Source of the DNA: Nemania diffusa
Lineage: Eukaryota; Ascomycota; Sordariomycetes; Xylariales; Xylariaceae
Assembly (NCBI GenBank): GCA_038501195.1
Contig: JBBPUQ010000008.1
Coordinates: 1,096,001-1,160,000, forward strand
Reading direction: 5' to 3'
Length of the DNA: 64,000 nt
The notes below the pieces were generated by a model, which did not search any database, was not told the DNA's origin, and saw nothing but the letters and a program-made list of their open reading frames with translations. A program made the position numbers and the translations under genes. Shown one piece after another: positions 9,737-21,430 of this stretch (position 1 is the stretch's first letter; each line of letters starts with the position of its first letter).

Positions 9737-11971
9737 ATGAAGCGGTCCAACTCGACGAGCGGGAATGGCGGCCCGGCATACAGCAACGGCGGCGGCGGCG
9801 GCGGCCATGTGCGGTCGGTGTCGGGATCTAGGCACTCCCTCGCCCTCGGCCGCCCCAGCCAGCCCATCTTCTCGCGCTCCTCGTCGGGCGGCGCCAACCT
9901 CGCCGACCTGGGGTACTCCTCCGTGAAGCGCGCCTCCTTCCAGAACAACCCCGGCTCCGCCCTCAAGACGTTCCAATCGAGCGGCCGCCCCTCGCGACTC
10001 TCGGAAAACGAGCGGCGGAGCAGCGTGTATCGCGCGCGCTCGTCCACGACCGGCCCCGCTAGCCATCAGAGCTTCTTCCAGCAGGCGCCACAAGCTGCCG
10101 GCGTTCCACGAGACCCGCGGCCACTGAAGGATCGATCATTCCAGGCGCGCATCGGCCAAGAGCTGCTGGATTACCTGTCGCAGCATAACTTCGAGATGGA
10201 CATGAAGCACTCGCTATCGCACAATATCATTAAGTCGCCCACCCAGAAGGATTTCAATTACATGTTCCAATGGCTCTATCATCGCATCGATCCGAGCTAT
10301 CGTTTCCTGAAAAACATCGACCAAGAAGTTCCTCCGATTCTGAAACAACTACGCTACCCGTATGAGAAGAGCATTACCAAATCCCAGATTTCTGCCGTAG
10401 GTGGCCAGAACTGGAGCACATTCCTAGGCTTACTTCACTGGATGATGCAGCTGGCGCAGATGCTCGATGGGTATGGATCACACCGGTACGATGAGGCTTG
10501 CATAGAAAGTGGAATCGATGTCACTGGGGACCATATCATCTTCGACTTTCTGGGCACCGCATACCGAGACTGGTTAGCTATGGACGAGGATACCGCAGAC
10601 GAAGATGCCGAGATAGTACTGAAGCCACACGTAGACGCTATGGCGAAAGCATTTGAACGGTCAAATTCGAAATACCTGACCGAATTAGAAATGCTAGAAG
10701 CAGAGAATGCCCGTCTGTTAAGGGAAATCGAGGACCTCGAGAAGTCAACGCCAGACCCCAGAGTTTTAGATGACCACTACAAAATCATGGAGGAAGACAA
10801 AGCCAAATTCGAGGAGTACAACTCTTTAGCCCAGTCAAGGTCAGATAAATACGAGAACCGCATTCAGGTACTGCAGGAGGAGCTAGATAAGCTCATGCAG
10901 GAGCTGAAAGAGGTAGATGACGAACGCCGTGGATTACAAAAAGCAGTCGACGATCAAGGAATTAGCATGCAGGATATTGACCGCATGACCTCGGAACGCG
11001 AGAGGCTACAGAAAGGTATTGAATCTGCGACGCAAAGACTAGACGAAGGCAAGAGGCGAGTGGCAGAAAAGGAAGTGGAAGCGAGCCGCAGACTCGACGA
11101 GCTCGAGAGGCTCGTAGACAAGTACAACACCTTCGCTTATCAGATCGGCCTCATCCCAGCGTCGGCTGTGAATGCCAAAGGGGAGGACTACGAGCTTGCC
11201 GTGACCGTGAACGAATCCGATTTCACCGGCTCTATCATCAAAGGCCCTTATTCCAGTGGCACGGGAACAGAGCGTCTATTGGTCGACCCGGTAACCGGCT
11301 ACCAGCCTGCCCACATCCTCAACCTAGACTTGCGCGGACAGGTTAAGAACAGCTTCTTAGCGCTACGAAGGGAGATCTCGGAGAGGAGAACCGAGGCCAT
11401 GGACGTGATGATGAAGGACCACGAACTCCTCGACGGCATTAAAGAAACGATCGAGGACAAGCGCAACGAGGTAGAGGCGCTGGAGCACAGAGTCAGGGCT
11501 GCCGAAGAAGAGTACGAGAAAACGAAGGAGGTACGTAGAATCCAAGTAAGGTGACCCTGCGCATTTGGCTGACCATGCAACATTATAGGTGACAACGACT
11601 CAGAAGCTTGCTTCTGACGCACAGATCGAGAAGATGGAGAAGGAGCTTGCCAAGATGCGAGCGCAGCTCACGGAATCCGTGCAACTGTTAGAACAGAGAG
11701 AGATGAATACAAATATCGAGTAGGTCTACGCACCATTCCTACTGTATTATCCAACTAACTCGTTTACCCTAGGTATGAACAGTTAACCCTCCGAGCAAAT
11801 GCGCTACGGGAAGAGCTGCACACGGAGATCGAGAGGATGCTGAACGACGTGATCAAGTTCAAAGTCCACATACAGAAAAACCTCGAGGATTACGAAGAGT
11901 TCGCTAGAGACGAGCTAGAAAAGGAACTCGGCGGCGGCGAGATACGAGATGATACCCCTGACGAGTTGTAA
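9737..11971 (+). CDS. NDC80: Kinetochore protein Ndc80
   Basis: Three exons, join(9737..11530,11589..11719,11773..11971), give 707 residues; phases agree and donors are GTACGT and GTAGGT. Ndc80/Hec1 is the microtubule-binding subunit of the Ndc80 complex (with Nuf2, Spc24 and Spc25) at the outer kinetochore. The N-terminus, residues 1-115, is a disordered basic tail rich in Ser, Arg and Gly, as expected for Aurora B (Ipl1) targets. The calponin-homology domain follows at about 125-260, with [35 protein letters not shown] and the [16 protein letters not shown] helix. Long heptad coiled coils run from about residue 290 to the end, broken around 460-540 in the way seen in the family (the loop region). 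The length matches fungal orthologues (about 690-740). A GGC run codes a short Gly tract near the start. Identification is secure from the CH domain. Confidence 0.96.
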
Positions 11972-12394
11972 TAAGCGCTTTGTATTGCTGTTTAGGTTCT
12001 GCGATGGTTAGGAGTTCACGTTGGATTGTGGTTGTATTAGTGATGCCCCTGAAATGATTAGAGGACGAGCCATTGTGGATATTATCTGCTTTGATACTCT
12101 TTTGCATGAATACAACGAAAAATGACGCTTTTCATGATAATCATATGCCAGACTTTTTTGCTCAGAATTAAGCGAGCTAGCATTCGGATGTGTACTACTG
12201 TTAACCTAGATATTGTTTAACTTTGAGGATATGTTCCAATCAATCTTTAATAACTAACATTCTACCGATAGTCGCCCAAATGCGTTACTCTTTATTTCAT
12301 ATTAAAAATCGATTCGGCACCTCGCCATAGCCGTACCCCCTAGCCGGCCTTGCTGTAGAAGATAGAAAACCAGTCTACCGTGTCTAACGCCTGT
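11972..12394. other. Convergent intergenic region
   Basis: This is the 3' flank of both NDC80 and the minus-strand gene ending at 12395. Nothing beyond A/T-rich 3' UTR-like sequence was seen. Confidence 0.4.
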
Positions 12395-13558
12395 CTAGGA
12401 TCCCTGCGCTAGGGGGTAGCCTGCCAGAACGCTTGCAAGGACGCCAAAAACAAAAGCTATCAACAAGATGATCAATCCGAGCCAGAACGCCCAAAACTGG
12501 ATCGGGTTCCTGTTGTCGCTCCAGATCGTGCTCCAGTTTCTCGGGGGGTTGATGAGCTCTTGGGCAACCTCGACTAATCGGCCGTGGTAGTAGCGAAAGT
12601 TCTCCAGACGGGGATTAGGCCCAGGCTGCCTCCCCGATTGATCGAAATATCTATTGATCTTCTTTTGGAGGAACCTTTGGGTGGGCTTCTCTTCCGGGGG
12701 CAAGAGATAGTCGAGAGACATCAGAGCCTCCTTAAGCACTTCTAACGGTACTGGGAAGGGTGGACTGGACGTATCGGCGTGGTTAGTCGGCGGCCTCTCA
12801 GGCCTGTGTATCTTGAATGGGCGTCTTCTTACTACTTACAAGACTGGGACTGCAGGAGTTTGCCCTCCTTGTGTCTTTTCCCATTTCTCCAGCAACGCTA
12901 CCGTATCTATCAGCCAGCGCTTATGTCGGAAGACCAGCAATGTCCTATAATTCTGGTTGAATTCCAGGTGTTCAGGGAGGTATTGAGCCCAGCAAATTTT
13001 AACTTTGGAGTATCTTTCTAAGTTGATTGCAGTTAAAGGATGCGGCAATCTGGTCTCGATTTCGTCGCTTTCTTTGGTCATGCCCGCCAGTAGATCCTCC
13101 GAGCAATGAACTTGAGCGTTGGAGACCCCGCCTGGCGCCGTCTTTCCAGGATAGAACAAACCGTAGACGAAATCACAGAGGCGCTGTCCATCTTCCCATC
13201 TTTGTTCTACGCTGCCGTCGCTGAGCGTGCCGTCGGGCCGGTCTGTTCTGCTGTTGATCATGAGCCAGACTCGAATTGCGCAGCAAATTGTGTCTTGAAG
13301 ATCTAGCGAGTCAATATATGCGTGATCCTCCTTGAGCTTTGCAAAGATTTGTTCTCTCGTTATAGTGGGATTGCCCTTCATCGTATTGATTACCTCAAGA
13401 AGAACTGTCGGAGCGCAGCCACTCCCTAGACCCCAAATCTCTTGTTCATAGAATGCGATGTACTTTTCGTACTGTCGGAGATCGATTGGACTGTCGTCAT
13501 CATCATCCAGGAATCGGAATAGTTGCTTAATAATATATTGGTCCGTCGCCGCCATCAT
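12395..13558 (-). CDS. Unrecognised protein with a C-terminal membrane anchor
   Basis: Two exons, complement(join(12395..12764,12840..13558)), encode 362 residues. The 75-nt intron has a GTAAGT donor and CAG acceptor and joins in phase 2; an alternative CAG 14 nt downstream would break the frame. The N-terminal half is a mostly alpha-helical soluble domain (QYIIKQLFRFLDDDDDSP, QDTICCAIRVWLMINSR, then LERYSKVKICWAQYLPEHL and FRHKRWLIDTVALLEKW). One hydrophobic helix at about residues 333-355 (FWAFWLGLIILLIAFVFGVL) precedes a short lumenal or extracellular tail, so it is probably a tail-anchored or type II membrane protein. Proteins of this layout are common in Sordariomycetes, sometimes near heterokaryon-incompatibility genes, but I know no function for them. 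ATGATG doublet at 13553-13558; the first ATG is used here. Confidence 0.8.
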
Positions 13559-15273
13559 GCCTCTTTGCCTAGTCTCGTGCAGAAACTCACAAAGTGATTT
13601 GGGTTAAGGCTTCGTAGAAATAGGGCGTTTAGTTTACACAATTGAGAGATTGCAGCAGTAATCTTGTCGACGGTGCTTCTGGTTGACTAAATGGCGCCTC
13701 GATTATTTACTAGACACAGCCAGGCAGGGTGTCTGCTTTTGGATGCTCGTATAGTGCAAAGAGAGGAAAACTCTGTATTAATATACACAAATCATGAGAT
13801 TCCTCCATGTTGTAACAAGGGCCAATACTTCTGAGGGCCTCGTACTCCAATAGCCTTGCCTACAGCCTCAGGGGGTCTCATATGAATCCCTGAATGACGG
13901 CTTGTATTGGCTAAGGAAGAACTTCAAGGAGAGTGGCTTTGCCGTGTAACAAATTTGATCTCGGCACCTCAGCCAGTGAGTTACAGCATACAGGTCACTT
14001 ATCAGCCGTGCCAAGGTAGCCACAGTGATCTCGGCGAGGCTTGCTGTATATTTCGTGCAACGTCTTCCCCCGCTTCGTTCGGGGTTAAGCCTTGCAACGT
14101 TTATCCACTTGAAGAGGGAAGTAATGGCTTCTCTCCTTCATTTGCTCTGTTCCCTCATGAGGGTAAGAGACTAGCGTGGAGACGAGCATGAATTCATTCG
14201 GACGGGAGACTGCGTCAAGTTAGCACAGTTCTGCGAGGAGTCGAACTTTCAACTCAATTTTTCTTGCTGAGCTTAGGTGTTACGTCTTAAGAACAAGATA
14301 GCATCTAATAAGCATAGGCGGCGCGGGTGATGCTGCTACAAAGTACATGGGCTCTCAAACTGTCTGGCTTGCCCAACTTCTCACTACGCTGTTTGCGGTC
14401 ATAGGAGCTTCATCGACCACCATACCGAGTATCCCCAACTCTAGTTATTCGTGCGCTATATTGCGACTGCGTTCGATGACAAGACTCTGAGCCAGCTACG
14501 TTTCATTATAGAAAATGCGCCCCTTCTGATGTACACTGGACTGTACTACCAGCTCGAGTGCCCAATACAGTGAACAGAGCACTGTACTGAACAAGATCTT
14601 GGTTTTTAGACAAAGGTGACGAAGAGAGCTTACTGAGTGTCGGTAGCGCGTTCAAACCTGGTTGGCGTACCACTCGAAACTGGTTCCCTGGCCCTGAGGT
14701 TCTTAGCGACCGAGATAACCTTTCAAGCTCCGCAAGGGACCAATACAGGCTGCACTATTTGGGGATTCACGTCAAAGATAAGGGTATAAAAGTGCAGAGC
14801 GGCAATAAAAACTTTCTGTCACGACGATAGTAAGGGGAGTATAAAGGCATGGGCGCTAGAACCCGTGAGCTTCTACCGCTCAGTACATTCGGAGATGAAG
14901 ACCGATAGAAATCGCTGTGGGCTATAGCGTGGTAGTAGCACACGAGGCGCAATGAGAGGGTAAAAGCAGTGAGCGCCCCAATTTTTGCGTGCGCTATAAA
15001 GTAATAAAACCTACAATCTGTTATGATTTGTGGTAGATTTTGATGTTGGTGAGGTTATGGAGAAAGCACGAAATCTATACTGTGAGGGGTTCTTGATATA
15101 CACTGTCCGTTATACCTTCCCCCATAAACCCCGCCAGAGCTTGTCTAGTGACGTACCTCCTATTAAGACCTCCCTATGCACATGCATACTCATATCCGAT
15201 ATCGACCTCCCTCCCACCACCACCCTCACCAACCTCACCACCTTACATCAACAACCACCCCTCAACCCTCAAA
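13559..15273. other. Intergenic region without a supported gene
   Basis: About 1.7 kb upstream of VPS25 and of the minus-strand gene at 12395-13558. Only short frames starting at non-ATG codons occur. No known element, tRNA or long repeat was recognised. The last 100 bp before the VPS25 ATG are C/A-rich (a CA/CC pyrimidine-type leader), as is common in fungal 5' UTRs. Confidence 0.4.
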
Positions 15274-16117
15274 ATGGCAACCCCAGCGCCCTCCCACACA
15301 ACAACATCCTCCTCCACCCTCGGCGCAATCGGCCACCTAACCCCAACAACCACAACCACCACCCCCTCCTCGTCCGGCACCTTCGAGTTCCCCCGCGAAT
15401 ACCACTACCCCCCCTTCTTCACGCGCCAGCCGAACCAGAGCACGCGCCACAGCCAGCAGTCGAAGTGGGCCTCCCTCGTCCTGGCCTACTGCGCGCACCA
15501 CCGCCTCTACAAGCTGAGCCTCGCGTCGCCCTCCACCGCCGACCTCTTCTACAACCGCCGCCTCGACCGCCGCCTGAGCCTCGCCGACGCCCGCGAGGTG
15601 CTGGAGTTCATGCGGCGCGACGGCCGCGCCGAGTTCGTGCGCGGCGGCGGCGGCGGCGGTGGTGGTGGGGGTAGCGGCGGTTCGGATGATGCTGAGGCGG
15701 GAGGGGATGTGGCCTGGATCTACTGGCGCACGCCGGAGGAGTGGGCGGCGCTGCTTGAGGCGTGGATAGAGGAGACGGCGCAGAAGGGGGCTGTGCTTAC
15801 GCTCTATGAGCTGAGCCAGGGCGAGGATACCACCGGCACCGGTAAGTCGCGCGCCCCTCGTTCTGCTCTACTTTCGCTTTCGCTTTCCCCATTTCGTGAT
15901 TTGGTTATTGTAGGGAGAAAAGAAGAGACATATAGAAAGAAGAGGGCAGTAGACCCTAGTAAATTAGTAGTATGCGCTGATGAGAAATGCTCTTGGCGAT
16001 GTAGAGTTCCACGGCCTCGATCTCGAATTACTCCAGAAAGCGCTGCAGGTGCTCGTCAAGCGCAACAAGGCGCAGATCTTCGGCCAGGAAGACCAGCTAG
16101 GCGTCAAGTTCTTCTGA
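15274..16117 (+). CDS. VPS25: ESCRT-II subunit Vps25
   Basis: join(15274..15841,16005..16117) encodes 226 residues; the 163-nt intron starts GTAAGT, ends GTAG and joins in phase 1. Vps25 forms ESCRT-II with Vps22 and Vps36 and links it to the ESCRT-III subunit Vps20 in multivesicular-body sorting. The family N-terminus is clear at residues about 37-95 (FEFPREYHYPPFFTRQPNQ, then KWASLVLAYCAHHRLYKL), followed by the first winged helix. The second winged helix ends with EFHGLDLELLQKALQVL and GQEDQLGVKFF at the C-terminus. Two insertions make it longer than yeast Vps25 (202): a Thr/Ser/Pro-rich start, residues 1-36, and an uninterrupted Gly run at about residues 124-133 in the linker between the two winged helices. 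A further in-frame ATG at 15148 lies in the leader, but homology begins after 15274. It converges with RTT107; the two stop codons are about 220 bp apart. Confidence 0.94.
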
Positions 16118-16336
16118 GTTGAGGACATCATTATCATTGAATATTAAGAGAGTTAAATCGTATATAAGCAACGGTACTGTTGTCGTTACATACAATCACG
16201 GGAATAGTGCCATCCTTCCCACCACAGTTAACTCGGTATCGCAGCACAAGGGCGCATATTCCTTGTCAGAACAAAACGCCGTGCTACACTAAAATTACCA
16301 ACTCGCTCAAACATACATTAGCGGAACGGTATTGTG

Positions 16337-19103
16337 TTACGTGAAGAAGTTTGTCACCAGATACTTCTTATCGAAGCTCACTTCCTGCTTCATGACCACA
16401 TCCAACAGCCAGTCCGAGGCGACGACACGCGGCTCCATGTTTCCCCTACGTGCCATATCCTCAAATCTCTTCCACAGCTTCTTCTCCTCCGGCGATGATG
16501 TGCTGAGAAGATACACCGGCTCGGGGCCGCCCTCGTCATCCTCGGGGTTCGTGGGTCTGATTGTGCTGCCGCTCCTCGGGCCATATACCATAAACATGGC
16601 GCCGTTGGCCTCGGCGATGGCATGGTAGCTCTCAGTACCATTTTTGATACCTGATGTGCAATAAATAGGGATACCCGATAGGAGGTGGCCCTTGTTCTCT
16701 TGCGCTCTTCGTATTGAAGTCTCGAGCTTAAGTCCGAACCGCTTCTCGTTCTCCTTATCCCTCAGGACATACTTATCTGGATCGGGAACTTGTTTAGTAT
16801 CTAAACACTGTTCCACCCAATCTGAGGACAGGACTATGGCTCCCTTAGACAAGTTACGGAGAAACTTGACAGTTCGGACTAGCTGAGGAGCAATGAGATA
16901 GTCGCATGGTTGGCCGTCTTGGACGACCGCAATACCCATATCACGGAGTTTTTTCTAGTGTAGCAATTAGCATAATCGTATTAGAAAGAGGCTGGGGGGC
17001 TTACCCGATCGTTATCTTCCTTTTGCTTGTCGTTCACCCATCGTTTAAACCCCGTCAGAATAACTCTTATATCCACCTCAGGAAGCGTCGGTCTTGCTTT
17101 CTTCGCCGGTCGCTTCTCTAATTTGGATTCTTTATCCTCTCCGGCCATCGGGCTCGAATTTTGGCGGCGATTCAAGTGCTCCCGTTCGATAAGATCAGCT
17201 GCCCGTTTCCCTCCCCAGGGGCCATGCCCATCTTTCAATCCTCGCTTCTTTTCTTTCTCGTATAAGGCGATATCAGGCGCGAGTGTAGATAACCTACCCA
17301 GAGCCTTATCCTTCGCACTCCGACTTGATGAAGTAATAGTGGAAGGTGTCTCATTCTCCTTCCCTGAGCGAACATGACGGCCACGTGCGGGTGTCGCAAA
17401 CTCGGCAGGGCGGCGCTCTGATGGTGTAGGTGCCTCATCCATCTCTATATCCGCCCCCTCCTCGTCTCTCGGGATATTCAACACTTTACGCGCTTTTCGA
17501 ATGGGAGCCGCACTTGGACCTGGCCGCTCCACAACCGAGTTCTCGTCGCTCATGTCCAAAGCCTTGCGCTTGCGGATCGGCACCACGATAGGCTTCTCGG
17601 AACCACCGGGGAAATATACCTCCTCAAGTCTCTGCTCGTCAAAAAACGTTTGGCCGATGATCTCACCCAGATTCGTCCGAGGAGGAAAATGAGTATATTT
17701 GGACACAGTTAGTGTTTGCATTTCGCATTTCGCATAGCTTTCTTCGATCCACAGGTGGTTTACCATGTGAATATTCCAATCACGGGCGGCCTCGCACTTC
17801 TCGCTGTTATCCCTTGCTGTCACAAGGTGCGTGTTATCGGCCCTCATAGTCTTCGTGAAGGTGGCACCGGCACATTTGATGAGATTCTCCAGGTAAATTC
17901 TAGCCTCTCCTCCGTAATTTGACACGGAGATCTTCATATCTTGGAAACCTGGGATACCATTCCGGGGCTCTGGGTAGTGAAGTAGTCGATGTAAAGGGTT
18001 AGACCATGCATTGTGCTGTATGAGGTAGAACAGCCACGACATGTTTCCAACAGTCTTTCCAAGTTGCGAGGCCTCTATATATTCTTCTGTGTCTCGATAG
18101 CGACAAACGAGCCAGTCGCATTCATGGGCGCTTTCCGTCATTCCTCCTCCTGCATTGGTAATAAGATCAACAACAATTCCTCGGAGTCGGTCCCTCATAT
18201 CGAGGTCTTTCGAAAGCATGATCTTCTTCTCATTAAACACAGTTAGGTTTAGTTTTCTCCCCAAGGACTCAGGCGGCTGTAGGTAGTCTGGTCGAGTGGA
18301 GGTAGCACCATCCAGATGGGCACTGCATTGGGGTTCGATAGAGCGTTCAGGCGAAACAAGTAGAATCTCGGGATCCGGCAGTAGGTAAGGGCCTTCGTCG
18401 ATTCTCTTTCCAAGTCTAAAACAGTCATCAAACCTGGTAGCTGGTTAGAGTTCACCCGGCCCTGCTCCATTACACGTAAGGGGCGCTTACCAATGGGGGA
18501 GGACAATCTTGCACTTATGCTTCTTCTCTAGTGTCATCCGAGCTTTGGGGTGATCTACTGATAACGCGCAGATGTGCGTGGTCAATCTGGTAACATGATC
18601 CGAGTACATGCCTCCCATAGCCATCGTTGCACCAATTATAGCGTCCTTGTCACTCTCAGGAATGTCGGCGCAGGACAGCATGACATCGGAGAAGATCATG
18701 CGGGGATCTGGGGTGTAGGGTCGAATCTGGGCCTGCTTGCCTTTGGCGAGGGATGCAGAAATCCATTTGGACTTGACAACAGGGATCATCATAGCTGATG
18801 ACGTATTATATTCAGGAAATTCGATCGTATTAGAGACGATGTGAGTGATAGTGGCAAGCGGCAGGGAGCCGTCGCGTTTTCGGGGGCTAATTTGACCTCC
18901 ATATCTCAAAATACTTTGCGACAGCTTCAATGGGAATTGGTCAGCGCGATCATTCCGACGGGTGAAAATATGAGTGAAGGAGGCCTAGATGGAAACAGTA
19001 CCTTATCAATGACAGTGTCAGTCAAGTCTTTGCTAGGCACAAAGGTAAAGGTGCAGAGGTCAAACAGAGTTGAAGTTGAAGTTGAAGCTTCTTGGTCTGC
19101 CAT
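16337..19103 (-). CDS. RTT107: BRCT-repeat DNA-damage scaffold Rtt107/Brc1
   Basis: Four exons, complement(join(16337..16954,17005..18433,18491..18924,19002..19103)), give 860 residues with all phases consistent (introns 50, 57 and 77 nt). The protein has tandem BRCT domains: an N-terminal set at about residues 1-330 (for example ITHIVSNTIEFPEY with VKSKWISASLAKG, and KCKIVLPHWFDDC), a middle repeat at about 370-440 (GATFTKTMRADNTHLV, then NIHMVNHLWIEESY), and a C-terminal pair at about 640-860 (CDYLIAPQLVRTVKFL, IVLSSDWVEQCL, and VVASDWLLDVVMKQ). The C-terminal pair is the one that binds gamma-H2A in the yeast orthologues. A basic, Ser/Pro-rich linker at about 450-630 separates them. Orthologues work with Slx4, Smc5/6 and Rtt101 at stalled forks. 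Length and six-BRCT layout fit S. pombe Brc1. Start: the ATG at 19101-19103 is the only one before the first BRCT. Confidence 0.92.
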
Positions 19104-21430
19104 TCTGAGTAACAAACGGTCCAACAGCAGCTAACAAAAGTCGAGGATTAAAGCATGACAAGTTGAGCAGATTCAGAAAATAGTCCCAGTTAGAACAAGG
19201 TATGTCAGCGCCAATGTACTAGAAGATGCAATTGTTAGAAGTAGTGAGGTTGCAAAAGAATTGAGCTACGCAAAATTCAAGGCAGAGAGGAGGTAGGTAC
19301 CTAAGACTAGGAGACAACAATTTGCAAGAGTTCTGGGTTGCCTGGGGAGGCAGCGCGTCAGGGCGTGCACAGGGTTGACATCAGTGGTTAATAGGCAGGG
19401 TAACACAAGTACAGTACTGTACAGGGCCTTGCTAATGCACTACATAATGTAAGATGCGCTCCAAAATGTGGCCCCCTTTAGAGACTTACAGAAGTACCAG
19501 TACTACGCAATACATCTAGTAAATGCCCCGCTCTGCTCGACGCGTCCTTGTAAATTGTTAGACGCGAACAATGGCCGCAATCAGGTGACCGGCCTGCAGC
19601 CTGCGCGCATAAATGCTGAATAAGACATATTGCACGCCTTCTTATTCATAACTTGTCTGTACCCTTTTAACTGAAGAGTCTTACTTATTATTTATTTAAG
19701 GATCTATGTATCTCTTCAACTAGGTAGATTTATTGCCGCTTAAAATATCTTGATGTTCATAAATGTCGATTCATAACTTACACAGCTCGTCCAAGTCATT
19801 TATATTCTTGTCAAGTATTAACTACCTTGCTATCTTCCTTATCTATCTCGGCTACTTACATAGATATTGACTGACTCACCTGCTTCCTTCCCCTATCTTC
19901 CAAACAGCCACTCGTGAGTCACACAGATCTGGTGAAGATTCCGGAGGGCATTATGTCTCAGATCACATCAACAGGGGCTGCAGCTGCAGTAGCTACATGG
20001 TGAAGAAATAGCTCTGCGTAGATACTTAGTCCAAATACAGAGTATATACAGCATAAACACATTGCCGAGATCAAGGGCAAGTGTTGAAACAGATAAGAAT
20101 ACAGTTTATCATATTGGGAGAATCGCAACCACCACAAACCTCCGGGCTCTGAGTCACGAATATACATATAACCTCCAATTCTATCTATAGTAACATGAGC
20201 CGGTGGGTTACACAACCAGTCATAGATACACCATTTCCCAAGGTTCTAAGCTAGAATGATCTGCCTCCAGTCTATCACAATTGGGGGCCGATGTCACTCT
20301 ATACCAACAGATGCCCAGATTGAAATAGCGCCAGGTTGAGTAGATGGAGTAGGATAGTTCATCAATTCACTTAGCTCAAAACTATTAGTTATTGTATTCT
20401 TCTGTCAGGGGGAAGTTTTCATGTTTCCTCTCCTCCCCATGCGCAAATATGGAGATATTATAGGTAATAGGAGATAGGAGTCTATGTCGTGAGGAGGGTC
20501 TGTACATACTGTATTCTCAACCTTTATTCATCATCAGCTTCAGGCTGCATATCCGAAAGGCATGTCTTCCCATACATACTACTGTTTATAAGTTTGATAT
20601 ACACTAAAGGATTTCTTCCTAACCTATTATATTCTTCTTATATATATAACCTTTAGTATCTGGCTCGATTTTAGTAGCGCCGGGAGGTTTATTGTAACAT
20701 CTAGTTTAGCCTCACTAGCTAGGCGGATGCTCGACAGCAAAGTTCACGTCTTAGACAATCCTTTCTCACTAGAGTCGAATAAGCTCGTATGTGTATACTC
20801 TGATTCTAAGACATAAACAACTGTTTGCCAGTCATTTGCTTAGGTAGTTAAGAAGGCATACTAAGTAGGTACCTAGGTAGTCTACGAAGGGGTGTCCCCT
20901 TTTCATACAGTCCGCGGCCGACATTCCATGACGTAAGAGGCTTCGGATGAGCTGTTAAAGACGCGGTCTTAGATGTTGGGGTGCGCAATCGTGTGTTGCC
21001 TAAAAGACAAGCAAACCAAATATGTGAGAGAAACACCTCGATATTACCGAAACTGGAGCAAAAGGGGGGTGTTGCAAGCTCTCAGATGACAGCCCTGAAC
21101 TGTACGCGGTAGACCGAAGCGAGTGTTTGCTTCCTTAAATACATCGCCTACGTTTGCCAGCGCATTGGCTTGCGGGAGGAGTTATAAGGCGGCGATATAA
21201 TATAGGATGTCGTTTGAACTAGATGAAGTTGCCATAGGCGTCAAGTTCACGATGGCCCAAGCACCTTCACATACTCATGATGAACTCTCGCAACTAGACC
21301 ACCTAGCAAAGCACGAAAGCCCAAGCGCGAAATAATCACACAATATAGGTAGCGGAATCAATACCGTGTCTATGTATCCCTATAGTGCGTGCCACAGCCC
21401 TCCCAGCCGAAGTATCTCGCCATCCACACC
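19104..21430. other. Intergenic region between RTT107 and PBY1
   Basis: About 2.3 kb: 5' flank of RTT107 and 3' flank of PBY1. It holds the ACGCGT site listed separately and TAGGTACCTA motifs at about 19290-19302 and 20864-20880. No gene or RNA was supported. The stretch 19600-20900 is A/T-rich with only short frames. Confidence 0.4.
19540..19568. promoter_or_regulatory. MluI cell-cycle box upstream of RTT107
   Basis: ACGCGT at 19540-19545 and GACGCGAA at 19561-19568 lie about 440-465 bp upstream of the RTT107 ATG. ACGCGT is the site of MBF (Mbp1/Res-Swi6), which drives G1/S genes in yeasts; whether it works in this fungus is inference. Confidence 0.35.

Noticed and set aside
14231..14256. 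tRNA B-box-like sequence (GTTCGACTCC on the minus strand)
   Set aside because: The T-arm stem does not pair and no A box or acceptor stem was found.
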